Notes under the pieces: model-generated
The model's database searches: none
Seen by the model: the letters and a program-made list of their open reading frames with translations, nothing else
What the model was told of the DNA's origin: nothing
Made by a program: the position numbers and the translations under genes
Assembly: GCF_008373765.1 (NCBI RefSeq)
Contig: NZ_VUJW01000003.1
Coordinates: 1,036,638-1,076,775, forward strand
Source of the DNA: Nocardioides antri
GTDB lineage: Bacteria > Actinomycetota > Actinomycetes > Propionibacteriales > Nocardioidaceae
Direction of reading: 5' to 3'
DNA: 40,138 nt
Shown: one piece after another, positions 32,828-39,681 of the stretch
Position numbering within the stretch: position 1 is the stretch's first letter
Layout: each line of letters begins with the position of its first letter

Positions 32828-33169
32828 ATGTCCACGATCGACCTGACCTCCGCCGACTTCGAGCAGACCGTGCTCGACAACGACATCGTGCTCGTGGACT
32901 TCTGGGCCTCCTGGTGCGGCCCGTGCCGGATGTTCGCCCCGATCTACGAGAAGGCCGCCGGCGACAACCCCGACCTGGTCTTCGCCTCGGTCAACACCGA
33001 GGAGGAGCAGGCGCTCTCCTCGGCCGCGCAGGTCACCTCGATCCCCACCCTGATGGCGTTCAAGAAGGGCCAGCTGGTCTTCCGGCAGGCCGGTGCGCTG
33101 CCCGCTCCCGCGCTTGACGAGCTGATCTCCGCCGTACGCGCGCTCGACGTCGAGGCCGCCTCGGACTGA
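32828..33169 (+). CDS. Thioredoxin
   Basis: A 113-aa cytosolic thioredoxin with active site WCGPC (29-33, C30 and C33) in VDFWASWCGPCRMFAPI and the cis-proline loop in VTSIPTLMAF. Length and order are normal for the family. It reduces protein disulfides using thioredoxin reductase, which is not encoded here. It lies 41 bp after the GH25 gene; no clear ribosome site was seen. A double palindrome follows and may end the transcript. Confidence 0.94.
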   Translation: MSTIDLTSADFEQTVLDNDIVLVDFWASWCGPCRMFAPIYEKAAGDNPDLVFASVNTEEEQALSSAAQVTSIPTLMAFKKGQLVFRQAGALPAPALDELISAVRALDVEAASD

Positions 33170-33190
33170 GGGTCGGGGTCCGGCCGGGGT

Positions 33191-33214
33191 GGCGTACGCC
33201 CCTCGGCGTACGCC
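33191..33214. terminator. Paired 10-bp palindromes, probable terminator
   Basis: GGCGTACGCC (33191-33200), CCTC, and GGCGTACGCC again (33205-33214). The two copies can pair as a perfect 10-bp stem with a 4-nt loop, 21 bp after the thioredoxin stop codon. There is no T tract. Each copy is also a palindrome on its own, so an operator for the SHOCT gene is an alternative. Confidence 0.55.
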
Positions 33215-33293
33215 GATGACGCCTGCCGTCCGATGCGCGGTGGGCGTCCGCGGACGACGGTGGAGACATCCGATCCGATCCTGAGGAGGAACG

Positions 33294-33545
33294 ATGTCCG
33301 ACACCCTCACCACCCTCGTCCTGACCGCCGACCGGTGGGACGGCGACGGCCCACCGTGGCTGGTCTTCCCGCTGTTCTGGCTGCTCTTCATCGCAGCCGT
33401 CGTGGTAGCCGTGGTCTACCACCGGCGCCGCAACCGGCTCGCCCCGCGGCAGGCCGGCGAGGCGCGCCTCGCCGAGCTCTTCGCGACCGGGGAGATCAGC
33501 GAGGAGGAGTACCGCGCCCGCCGAGGTGTCCTGCGCGAGAAGTGA
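33294..33545 (+). CDS. SHOCT-domain small membrane protein
   Basis: An 83-aa protein with one transmembrane helix (about 20-42: WLVFPLFWLLFIAAVVVAVV) and a short C-terminal SHOCT domain (about 56-82) of the form RLAELFATGEISEEEYRARR. SHOCT domains occur at the ends of many bacterial membrane proteins and may mediate oligomerisation; function unknown. ATG 33294 has a strong ribosome site, GAGGAGGAA. Confidence 0.9.
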   Translation: MSDTLTTLVLTADRWDGDGPPWLVFPLFWLLFIAAVVVAVVYHRRRNRLAPRQAGEARLAELFATGEISEEEYRARRGVLREK

Positions 33546-33564
33546 CTGACCGGACCGGGGGTCC

Positions 33565-34380
33565 TCAGCTGAGGAGCGCGAGCAGGTGGATGGCCTGCGC
33601 CTCCGTGGTGCCCGACGGGTTGCGCCGGAAACCGCCGTTGCCCGGGAGCAGCATGGCCAGCCAGAAGGCGGCCCAGAGCGGGCGGTAGGCCCGCATCCGG
33701 TCGCGCTGGGCCGCGGTCAGCCCGACGGCATCGGCCAGCGCGGTGGCGTCGTACACGGAGGCCAGGCGGCCCGCGAGGTGCTCCACGTGGTCGGCGAGCT
33801 CGAACGCGGGGTCGGTGAGCCCACCGTCCTCGAAGTCGACCAGGCGGCAGGTGCTCCCGTCCCAGATCACGTTGGCCGGGTTGAGGTCGGCGATGCCGAG
33901 CGCGGTGAGCCCCTGCTCCGGCGCAGGTTCCCGGCTGGCCAGCCAGCGGTGCGCGGCGCGGACCGCGGCGGCGACGAGCGCCGGGTCCTGGCACTCGCTC
34001 AGGTCGGCCGAGCCGTCGAGCCAGCCGGCGACGGTCGCGGCCTGGGTCGACGGGCCGTACCGCCGCTCCGCGATCCCCGCTGCATGCAGGGCGGTGAGCG
34101 GCACGTCGTACATCCGGCGCAGCGCCGTCCCGAGGGCTGCCGTCTGAGCAGGTGACAGCGGCCGGTTGCCCAGCGGCTCCCCGGCGAGCCGCTCCATGAC
34201 CACCACCGGGTGGCCGTCAAGGGTCTCGCGACGGATCGGGCGCGGGGCGAGCCCGGGCGCATGCTCGGCCAGCACGGTCAGGCACGCCCACTCCCGGTCG
34301 GGCTCGCCGTCGTCCCAGCTCACGAACCGCTTGCGCACCTCGGTGTCGGTGAACGTCAGGTCGTGGGTCTGGGTCTGCAT
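33565..34380 (-). CDS. Aminoglycoside-phosphotransferase-like kinase
   Basis: A 271-aa protein of the APH/choline-kinase fold. The N lobe has VVVMERLAGEP (hinge); the catalytic loop is GIADLNPANVIWD, where the usual His of HGDxxxxN is Ala (IADLNPAN) while the catalytic Asp and metal-binding Asn are kept; the metal motif is LVDFEDGG. Substrates of such phosphotransferases range from aminoglycosides to sugars and lipids; none can be named here. ATG 34380 is preferred to the open frame from 34413 because TACCGT ends 7 nt upstream. Confidence 0.88.
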   Translation of the reverse strand: MQTQTHDLTFTDTEVRKRFVSWDDGEPDREWACLTVLAEHAPGLAPRPIRRETLDGHPVVVMERLAGEPLGNRPLSPAQTAALGTALRRMYDVPLTALHAAGIAERRYGPSTQAATVAGWLDGSADLSECQDPALVAAAVRAAHRWLASREPAPEQGLTALGIADLNPANVIWDGSTCRLVDFEDGGLTDPAFELADHVEHLAGRLASVYDATALADAVGLTAAQRDRMRAYRPLWAAFWLAMLLPGNGGFRRNPSGTTEAQAIHLLALLS

Positions 34381-34387
34381 CACGCCG

Positions 34388-34393
34388 ACGGTA
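34388..34393 (-). promoter_or_regulatory. -10 element TACCGT, leaderless phosphotransferase gene
   Basis: On the minus strand TACCGT is followed by 7 nt and ATG 34380; it sets the start. Confidence 0.45.
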
Positions 34394-34420
34394 ACGCGCC
34401 GCCGCGAAACCACCTCGAAC

Positions 34421-34436
34421 TAGAACACGTTATCGT
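34421..34436 (+). promoter_or_regulatory. Promoter of SDR gene with KstR-like half box
   Basis: TATCGT (34431-34436) ends 6 nt before GTG 34443, a leaderless layout. It overlaps TAGAACACGTTATC (34421-34434), which matches the actinobacterial TetR-family KstR consensus TNNAACNNGTTNNA at all fixed positions but the last. A repressor site over the -10 is therefore likely. Confidence 0.4.
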
Positions 34437-34442
34437 TCGGCC

Positions 34443-35186
34443 GTGGATCGGTTCACCGAGAAGGTCGTGCTCGTCACCGGCGGGTCATCGGGACTGGGGG
34501 CGGCGTGCGTCCGGCTCTTCGCCGCCCAGGGCGCGCAGGTCTTCGCGGTCGGGCGCGACGAGCCGCGGCTGGACGCCGTCGCTGCCGAGGCGCAGGGCCA
34601 GGTGACGACCCACGTCGCCGACCTGTCGGACCCGGTTGCCTGCGCAGGCGCGGTCGCGGCCTGCGTGGAGGAGCACGGCCGGCTCGATGTCGTGGTCAAC
34701 AACGCCGGCCGGCACGACTTCCGGCTCAGCGCGGACGTCACCCCGCAGCAGTGGTCGCACGACCTCGCGGTCAACCTCGACAGCGTCTTCTTCACCAGCC
34801 AGGCCGCGCTCCCCCACCTGCTCGCGACCGACGGCAACATCGTCAACGTCGCGTCCGTCGCCGGGGTCCTCGGGGAGGCGTACTCCGCCGCCTACACCGC
34901 GGCCAAGCACGGCGTCGTCGGCCTGACCAAGGCGCTCGCGGTCGAGCACGCGCGCACAGGTGTGCGGATCAACTGCGTCTGTCCCGGCGGCATGGACACG
35001 CCCCAGGCCCACACCATCGACGTGCCGGACGGCGCCGACTGGGAGCTGATCATGCGCGTGGCCGCGCTCCGCGGCTTCATGTCAGCCGACCAGGTCGCCC
35101 AGGTCGTCGCGTTCGTCGCCTCCGACGAGGCGTCCGCGGTCCACGGCAGCATCCTCACCGTCGACCAGGGTCACACCGCCGGCTGA
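34443..35186 (+). CDS. Classical SDR-family oxidoreductase
   Basis: A 247-aa NAD(P)-dependent dehydrogenase/reductase with all classical marks: TGGSSGLG (12-19), VADLSD (58-63), NNAG (86-89), active-site N111, S138 in VASVAG, Y151 and K155 in YTAAKHG, and the CPGGMDTP loop after the sheet. Length is normal. The KstR-like box at its promoter hints at a substrate in sterol or lipid breakdown, but no other catabolic gene is adjacent. The start is the leaderless GTG 34443. Confidence 0.94.
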   Translation: MDRFTEKVVLVTGGSSGLGAACVRLFAAQGAQVFAVGRDEPRLDAVAAEAQGQVTTHVADLSDPVACAGAVAACVEEHGRLDVVVNNAGRHDFRLSADVTPQQWSHDLAVNLDSVFFTSQAALPHLLATDGNIVNVASVAGVLGEAYSAAYTAAKHGVVGLTKALAVEHARTGVRINCVCPGGMDTPQAHTIDVPDGADWELIMRVAALRGFMSADQVAQVVAFVASDEASAVHGSILTVDQGHTAG

Positions 35187-35211
35187 TCCTCCGTGTCGGC
35201 GGCGCCGGCCC

Positions 35212-35529
35212 TCAGGCACCGTCCGGGTCCGCCTCGATGCCCAGCTCCGCGGCGGCGTCCGAGATCTCGCGCGCCAGCGCGACGTCGCGCTGGGTCAGCC
35301 CGTCGACCTCGTGGGTGGAGAGTCGCACCGTCACGCTGGGGTAGCGCAGGTCGACGTCGGGATGGTGGTCCGCAGCGGCGGCCAGCGCGCCGATCCGCGA
35401 CACCAGGTCGACGCCCTTGTCGAAGGAGCCGGTCCGGAAGACGGTCCCGACCTGGCCGCTGTCCAGCACCCGCCAGTCGCCGACACCGTCGGCGGCCAGG
35501 AACTGCTCCCCGCTGATCACCTCGACCAT
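35212..35529 (-). CDS. Pterin-4a-carbinolamine dehydratase-like protein
   Basis: A 105-aa protein of the PhhB/DCoH family. The conserved core is ADHHPDVDLRYPSVTVRLSTHE followed by DGLTQRDVALAREI, with the paired His of DHHPD as the catalytic motif. It would dehydrate 4a-hydroxytetrahydrobiopterin, though no aromatic hydroxylase is encoded here and members often have other partners. ATG 35529 lies 2 nt after the stop of the DinB-family gene, so the two form an operon. Confidence 0.88.
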   Translation of the reverse strand: MVEVISGEQFLAADGVGDWRVLDSGQVGTVFRTGSFDKGVDLVSRIGALAAAADHHPDVDLRYPSVTVRLSTHEVDGLTQRDVALAREISDAAAELGIEADPDGA

Positions 35530-35531
35530 GG

Positions 35532-36113
35532 TCACACCCCCGGCCAGGTCGGGTTGTGGGCCGGCGGATCCTCGCCGACCAGACCATCGATCGACTCGCG
35601 GAGGAGGTCGGCGTGGCCGGTGTGCCGGGCGTACTCCTCGATCATGTCGACGACCAGCCGGCGCAGGGTCGGCCGGCCGTCCGCGAACATCACGTCCGCC
35701 GGATGGTCGAGGCCGTCGGCCGCGAGCGCGCGTCGTACGGCGTCCCGCGAGCGCAGGACGGCCGACCTCCAGAGCGCGTAGAGCTGCTCCGCGGAGTCGT
35801 TCGCGGCGCTGGTCCACTCCCAGTCGGGCTGGAGCTCCCAGTCGACCTTGTCCCAGGGCGCCGGCAGTGGTCGACCGAGCAAGGCCTTGGTGAACACCTC
35901 GTCCTCGACCAGGGCGAGGTGCTTGAGGAGGCCACCGAGGGTCATCGAGGACGGCCCGAGCGTCAGCCCGAGCGCCTCGTCGTCCAGCTCGCCGGCCTTC
36001 CACGCGAACGTCGCCCGCTGGCGCTCCAGCGAGCCGAGCAGGGTCTCCACCTCGTCACCGGCCAGAGGTGGCTCCGGCCGGACGGTGGCGGTGGTGGCGT
36101 CGAGAGTGGTCAT
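35532..36113 (-). CDS. DinB/DUF664-family protein
   Basis: A 193-aa four-helix-bundle protein of the DinB-like superfamily, DUF664 type (mycothiol-dependent transferase group). Recognisable pieces are ERQRATFAWKAGELDDEAL, MTLGGLLKHLALVEDEVF with the first His ligand, and the late RRLVVDMIEEYARHTGHADLLRE with the paired His ligands (HTGHAD), so the metal triad is complete. Such proteins are thiol transferases or detoxification enzymes. ATG 36113 has TAACGT 7 nt upstream. The pterin dehydratase gene follows after 2 nt. Confidence 0.9.
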   Translation of the reverse strand: MTTLDATTATVRPEPPLAGDEVETLLGSLERQRATFAWKAGELDDEALGLTLGPSSMTLGGLLKHLALVEDEVFTKALLGRPLPAPWDKVDWELQPDWEWTSAANDSAEQLYALWRSAVLRSRDAVRRALAADGLDHPADVMFADGRPTLRRLVVDMIEEYARHTGHADLLRESIDGLVGEDPPAHNPTWPGV

Positions 36114-36120
36114 GTCCTCG

Positions 36121-36126
36121 ACGTTA
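36121..36126 (-). promoter_or_regulatory. -10 element TAACGT, leaderless DinB operon
   Basis: On the minus strand TAACGT is followed by 7 nt and ATG 36113. Confidence 0.5.
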
Positions 36127-36259
36127 GGGGCGGGTCCGCGATGACGGGAGGGGTGACCGGCGAGTAGTTCGGACCCGCAACCTGGTCATTGAGGAGTGAT
36201 GACCGACTCGCTCCGGGCGATCGCGGCTGATGAACGAGCAGGTTGGGTACCTCGGTCAC

Positions 36260-36397
36260 ATGAAGCTGGTGAGAGGTGCGGCAGCCCTGACCGCCGCCAA
36301 GATGGTCTACGACCAAGCCCGAAAGCCGGAGAACCAGGCGAAGCTGAAGTCAGCCGTCGCCAAGGCGAAGGAGTCGCGCCGGGGTCGACGGAAGTAG
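36260..36397 (+). CDS. 45-aa basic protein, short actinobacterial type
   Basis: A small gene that is easily missed. The product opens with MKLVRGAAALTAAKMVYDQA and continues RKPENQAKLKSAVAKAKE before an Arg/Gly-rich end, RRGRRK. The N-terminal half is an amphipathic helix and the C-terminal half is Lys/Ala-rich and strongly basic (nucleic-acid- or membrane-binding in look). Similar short proteins are common in actinobacteria, without known function (recollection, not checked). TACCTC ends 6 nt before the ATG, a near-consensus leaderless layout; an in-frame ATG at 36230 could add ten residues. Confidence 0.65.
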   Translation: MKLVRGAAALTAAKMVYDQARKPENQAKLKSAVAKAKESRRGRRK

Positions 36398-36431
36398 TCG
36401 ATTCCACGCGGCGTTCTCGCTCCGGCGAGCG

Positions 36432-36465
36432 GGGCCGGCACGCCGGCTCGGAGGCGCGCCGGCCC
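36432..36465. terminator. GC-rich hairpin between the 45-aa gene and mraY
   Basis: GGGCCGGC (36432-36439) and GCCGGCCC (36458-36465) pair over an 18-nt loop, 34 bp after the small gene. There is no T tract, so the terminator role is tentative. Confidence 0.4.
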
Positions 36466-36592
36466 GCGTCAGGTCGTGACGGTCCTGGTTACCCGCGCGG
36501 TTCCACGAGCCTGGGACGGTCGTGTCGCACAATGTGCGCGGGCGGCGCTTCTGCCCGCGGCGATCGACCTTCCGGAAGGCTGAGAGAACTCC

Positions 36593-37678
36593 ATGCGGGC
36601 AGTCCTGCTGAGCAGCGGGCTGGCGGTGATCTGCTCCCTGCTCGGGACCCGACTAGCCATTGGATGGTTCACGAAACACGGCTTCGGCCAGCCGATCAGG
36701 GACGACGGCCCCACGACCCACCACATCAAACGGGGCACGCCGACCATGGGCGGGCTGGTGATCCTGCTGAGCGCCACGGCGGCCTACCTCGTCGCCACGA
36801 TGCTGACCGGCGCCCGGCCCAGCGCCAGCGCCTGGCTCCTCGTTCTCCTGTTCGTCGGCTGCGGAGTCGTCGGGTTCCTCGACGACTTCATCAAGGTCTA
36901 CACCCAGAACAACCAAGGGCTGACCAGCCGCGCCAAGATGGCCGGCCAGACGGTGGTCGCCCTCGGGTTCGGGATCCTGGCGACGCAATTCTTCGCCGAT
37001 GAACGAGGCGTCAGACCCGCGTCGCAGTACATCTCCACCACTCACGACTGGGGGATCAAGCTGCCCCTCGTGGTGGTCCTGCTCGTGATCTGGTTCATCG
37101 TGACGGCGACCTCCAATGGTGCCAACCTCGCGGACGGCGCCGACGGCCTGCTTGCCGGCACCTCGGCCATGATCTTCGGCGCCTACACGATCGTGAACTT
37201 CTGGCAGAACAACCATCGATGCGGGTCCCTCACGCCCCCAGCGGTGGAGTCCCAGTGCTACGAAGCGCGCGACCCCCTCGACCTCGCGGTCTTCGCAGCA
37301 GCCATCGCCACCGCCTGCATCGGCTTCCTCTGGTGGAACGCCAAGCCGGCCCGGATCATCATGGGCGACGTCGGCGCGCTCGCCATCGGCGGTGCTCTCG
37401 CCGGCCTCGCGATCATGTCCAGGACCGAGCTTCTCATGGCCGTGATCGCGGGACTGTTCGTCCTCGAGACGTTGTCCGTGCTCCTGCAGATGAGCTACTT
37501 CAAGCTCACGAGACGGATCACGGGCACGGGGCGCCGCATCTTCCGAATCGCTCCCATCCACCACCACTTCGAACACCTGGGATGGGACGAGGTCACCGTG
37601 GTCATCCGCTTCTGGATCATCGCCGGCCTGTGCGTGGTCACCGGCCTCGGGATCTTCTACGCCGATTGGCTCAGCTGA
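36593..37678 (+). CDS. mraY: Phospho-N-acetylmuramoyl-pentapeptide transferase, outside a dcw cluster
   Basis: A 361-aa polytopic membrane enzyme that makes lipid I from UDP-MurNAc-pentapeptide and undecaprenyl phosphate. Motifs are complete: DDGPTTHHIKRGTPTMGG (37-54), the DD pair of FLDDFIKVYTQNNQGL (D97, D98), NLADGADGL (178-186, D181), MGDVGALAIGG (257-267, D259) and the IHHHFEHLGW loop (322-331). Compared with the usual actinobacterial MGDTGSLALGG, the Thr and Ser are Val and Ala. No mur, fts or mra gene is next to it: neighbours are a 45-aa gene and an accessory island, so this is probably a second, diverged mraY. A GAGAGAA ribosome site precedes the ATG. Confidence 0.95.
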   Translation: MRAVLLSSGLAVICSLLGTRLAIGWFTKHGFGQPIRDDGPTTHHIKRGTPTMGGLVILLSATAAYLVATMLTGARPSASAWLLVLLFVGCGVVGFLDDFIKVYTQNNQGLTSRAKMAGQTVVALGFGILATQFFADERGVRPASQYISTTHDWGIKLPLVVVLLVIWFIVTATSNGANLADGADGLLAGTSAMIFGAYTIVNFWQNNHRCGSLTPPAVESQCYEARDPLDLAVFAAAIATACIGFLWWNAKPARIIMGDVGALAIGGALAGLAIMSRTELLMAVIAGLFVLETLSVLLQMSYFKLTRRITGTGRRIFRIAPIHHHFEHLGWDEVTVVIRFWIIAGLCVVTGLGIFYADWLS

Positions 37679-37738
37679 CCTGCCGGTTCCGCTCGCGCCG
37701 CTAACCGGACGTCCGCTACTCGGCACGATCGAACGCTC

Positions 37739-37786
37739 AGCGCGGCAGTAGCGTGCAGCTCCGCAGGGCGGGAGTAGCGTGCACAG
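37739..37786 (+). repeat. 35-bp-family stem-loop repeat, two diverged copies
   Basis: Two copies of the core AGTAGCGTGC (37747-37756 and 37773-37782), 26 bp apart, each with the GGCGG/GCGGC run before it. They lie between mraY and the 511-aa gene. An inverted GTAGCGTGC core overlaps the stop codon of that gene at about 37862-37870. Confidence 0.75.
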
Positions 37787-37866
37787 CACTGGGTGGTAGG
37801 CGCGCAGTTTTCGTAGATGTCGTCGACCCTCAAGCCGGGCTTCTTCGGGTCGGCCTTGCCAGCACG

Positions 37867-39402
37867 CTACGCGCGTCGGGCATAAAGAAGGCCGAGCTGC
37901 GCTGTGATGCCGCCGGGAGACATCGTCCCGGCGTCGACGGGCCGGAGGTGCTCTACTCTCGCGTCGACCATGTCCTCGAACCTCTGGGGCGGGCCAATCG
38001 GATCGAATCCAGCGATCGCCAAAGCTTCTAGGGTGCGGTCCAGCAGCCGGTAGGTCTCGAAGGCAACTTTGTCCGCGAGTGCCTCGGAGTTCACGAAAAT
38101 CCGGTCTTCAACAAAATGGATGCCCCATCCGCGGTATGCGGTCTGCTTTAGCGCGTCGGCCTTGGAGGAACTGAAGCGCGGCGCCGGCGCCGATAGGTCT
38201 GCGACCTGCCCGAACTCCGGGTCGATGAGGACAGTCGCACTGGTCAGCCCGGGACCGTGCACCATGTTCCGTAGATAGCCGAGAATCTCCAACACCGCGG
38301 CCGGCCGTCCTCGAGAGGCATACAGGTCTGCGATGCGGTCCGCGCCCGGGCCCTGCTTTCGCAGCTCGGCCAAGAGTTTGTCGGGTCTTTGCCACTTGGC
38401 CTCTCGAGCTGGAAGTTGGAGTTGAAAGGCGGCGTTGGTCAGGTGAGCAAGCTCGTCGAACGCGGCGAGACTGAAGATCAGCACACGGTCGATAGCGTCG
38501 ATCTGCCTCAGCTCCGACCGATGGTCACGGTCTGTGCTTAGCGCCAGCGCCAGGTCATCGCGCGCGAGCAGGGTCTGGGTGACTCGGCCGCGAAATGCCA
38601 GGAGGTGATCGGGGCTCACGCCGCGCTGAAGTGTGGCGGCGATGGCTCGCTGAAGGTTCGGCAGCAGGTCGTCCGCTGCTTGTGTGTGAAAGAGCCGTTC
38701 GCTGGCCGTCTGGTGCGGCCCGATCGGGATGCGCTCTCCGGCCTGCCGTGCGAGCCTGCCCAGGATGGCCGCGCCCGCTGGCCAGTTTGCGATGAGCCCA
38801 TCGTTTGTAGCCTGCGCCCGGCGTCCGGCGCCCGGGACACCTCGGCGGGCGCTGATGAGCAAGTCGGAAAACCCGCTAAGGCCTGTCCGGACCAGGGCCG
38901 CATGCACCTCTGCGTTGTTGGAGTAGAGCGCGCCCGGCGTCCAGACCTCCGAATGAGCCCAGAGGTTGTGCATCTGCTGATGTTCGTTCCTGAGAGTCCC
39001 GGCTACCACGTGGGTAACCACCGGTCGGGCGCCTGCGTCCTCGGGACCGGTTTCGATGATCTCTAGCCACCCCTGAGCGACCGACTTCTCCGGTCGGTGG
39101 CTGTTGGGGGTTACTCGTCGAGCCTCTGGTGGGGCGCCGTGGTCGGAGTACCGCCACACCTCAAACAGCTCGGATGTGACGAGAGCTTCCACAGCTCGCC
39201 GAACCGGATCGTTCTCCGCAGGGGGAGAATCCATGTCCAAGATCACGACGAGCGGGTCGTCGATCAGCGTGGGAGGGGCGAAGCGCTGTCGCCGGCCCGG
39301 CGATTCGGTGTCGAAGACGGACAACATCTCGAACTGAGGGCCAAGGGAGCGTGCGTAACCCACCGAGCGATCTAACCTCGTCCGTGCGCTCTTGTGGGGC
39401 AT
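37867..39402 (-). CDS. 511-aa unknown protein with HEPN-like C-terminal motif
   Basis: A large cytosolic protein of no recognised family, encoded in DNA visibly poorer in G/C at third positions than the genes to the left. The frame is open to 39546, but that part overlaps the upstream 55-aa gene; ATG 39402, 14 nt after that gene's stop codon, gives MPHKSARTRLDR and is chosen. The N-terminal third has an alpha/beta look (LVVILDMD). Residues about 302-330 form a long hydrophobic helix (RVLIFSLAAFDELAHLTNAAF) and YLRNMVHGPG follows with R378 and H382, a layout like the R-N-x-x-H-G motif of HEPN RNases. If so, it may be an RNase of a toxin or defence system. The HEPN call is inference; the R-to-H spacing is one residue shorter than the common R-X4-6-H. 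Confidence 0.75.
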   Translation of the reverse strand: MPHKSARTRLDRSVGYARSLGPQFEMLSVFDTESPGRRQRFAPPTLIDDPLVVILDMDSPPAENDPVRRAVEALVTSELFEVWRYSDHGAPPEARRVTPNSHRPEKSVAQGWLEIIETGPEDAGARPVVTHVVAGTLRNEHQQMHNLWAHSEVWTPGALYSNNAEVHAALVRTGLSGFSDLLISARRGVPGAGRRAQATNDGLIANWPAGAAILGRLARQAGERIPIGPHQTASERLFHTQAADDLLPNLQRAIAATLQRGVSPDHLLAFRGRVTQTLLARDDLALALSTDRDHRSELRQIDAIDRVLIFSLAAFDELAHLTNAAFQLQLPAREAKWQRPDKLLAELRKQGPGADRIADLYASRGRPAAVLEILGYLRNMVHGPGLTSATVLIDPEFGQVADLSAPAPRFSSSKADALKQTAYRGWGIHFVEDRIFVNSEALADKVAFETYRLLDRTLEALAIAGFDPIGPPQRFEDMVDARVEHLRPVDAGTMSPGGITAQLGLLYARRA

Positions 39403-39416
39403 TTGTCCGTGCTGCG

Positions 39417-39584
39417 TTAGGACAGTTGCGGCCAATCGTGCCAACACTTGTCGCAGCCGGGTGCCTGACAGTGCATCCAGCCACCGCAGGTCGTGTCGGG
39501 CGGCCACAGCGTGTGCTCTGAGATGGGATGCGGACACCGATCGCACTCGGTGGGCGGAGCCCAGGAGGACGAAGTGTCGGTCAT
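39417..39584 (-). CDS. 55-aa Cys/His-rich, zinc-finger-like protein
   Basis: A small acidic protein with ten candidate metal ligands: CDRCPHP (C14, C17, H19), H24, C33, H38, C39, and CDKCWHDW (C44, C47, H49), enough for two zinc sites in a compact ribbon. Three Trp residues lie between them. The frame runs back to 39812 without family similarity; ATG 39584 is chosen because TAGCGT ends 7 nt before it and GGAGG also precedes it. It is followed after 14 nt by the 511-aa gene, so the two are an operon, perhaps a small metal-binding partner and a large effector. The exact family was not recognised. Confidence 0.75.
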   Translation of the reverse strand: MTDTSSSWAPPTECDRCPHPISEHTLWPPDTTCGGWMHCQAPGCDKCWHDWPQLS

Positions 39585-39591
39585 GGCCTCC

Positions 39592-39597
39592 ACGCTA
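39592..39597 (-). promoter_or_regulatory. -10 element TAGCGT for the 55-aa/511-aa operon
   Basis: On the minus strand GTAGCGTGGAGGCCATG: TAGCGT is followed by 7 nt and ATG 39584. GTAGCGTG is also the core of the island repeat, here in inverted orientation. Confidence 0.5.
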
Positions 39598-39605
39598 CCC
39601 ACGGC

Positions 39606-39671
39606 GCGAGCACGCAGGGCGGCAGTAGCGTGCAGCTGCCGCGAGCACGCAGGGCGGCAGTAGCGTGCGGC
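39606..39671 (+). repeat. 35-bp stem-loop repeat, tandem pair
   Basis: One full 35-bp unit (39606-39640) and a second, nearly complete unit (39641-39671), period 35 bp. Each has GCACGC, a 12-nt loop and GCGTGC (39610-39615 with 39628-39633 in the first), and a GGCAG..CTGCC pair. The pair sits between the 132-aa gene and the promoter of the 55-aa gene. Confidence 0.88.
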
Positions 39672-39681
39672 CGATGAAGGG

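Noticed and set aside
33563-33574. Palindrome CCTCAGCTGAGG at the phosphotransferase stop codon
   Set aside because: It includes the stop codon and last codons; 12 bp with no loop is more likely chance than a site.
36196-37002. A 268-codon plus-strand frame beginning after GAGGAGTG
   Set aside because: Despite a fair ribosome site its composition is shadow-like and it overlaps both the 45-aa gene and mraY in another frame.
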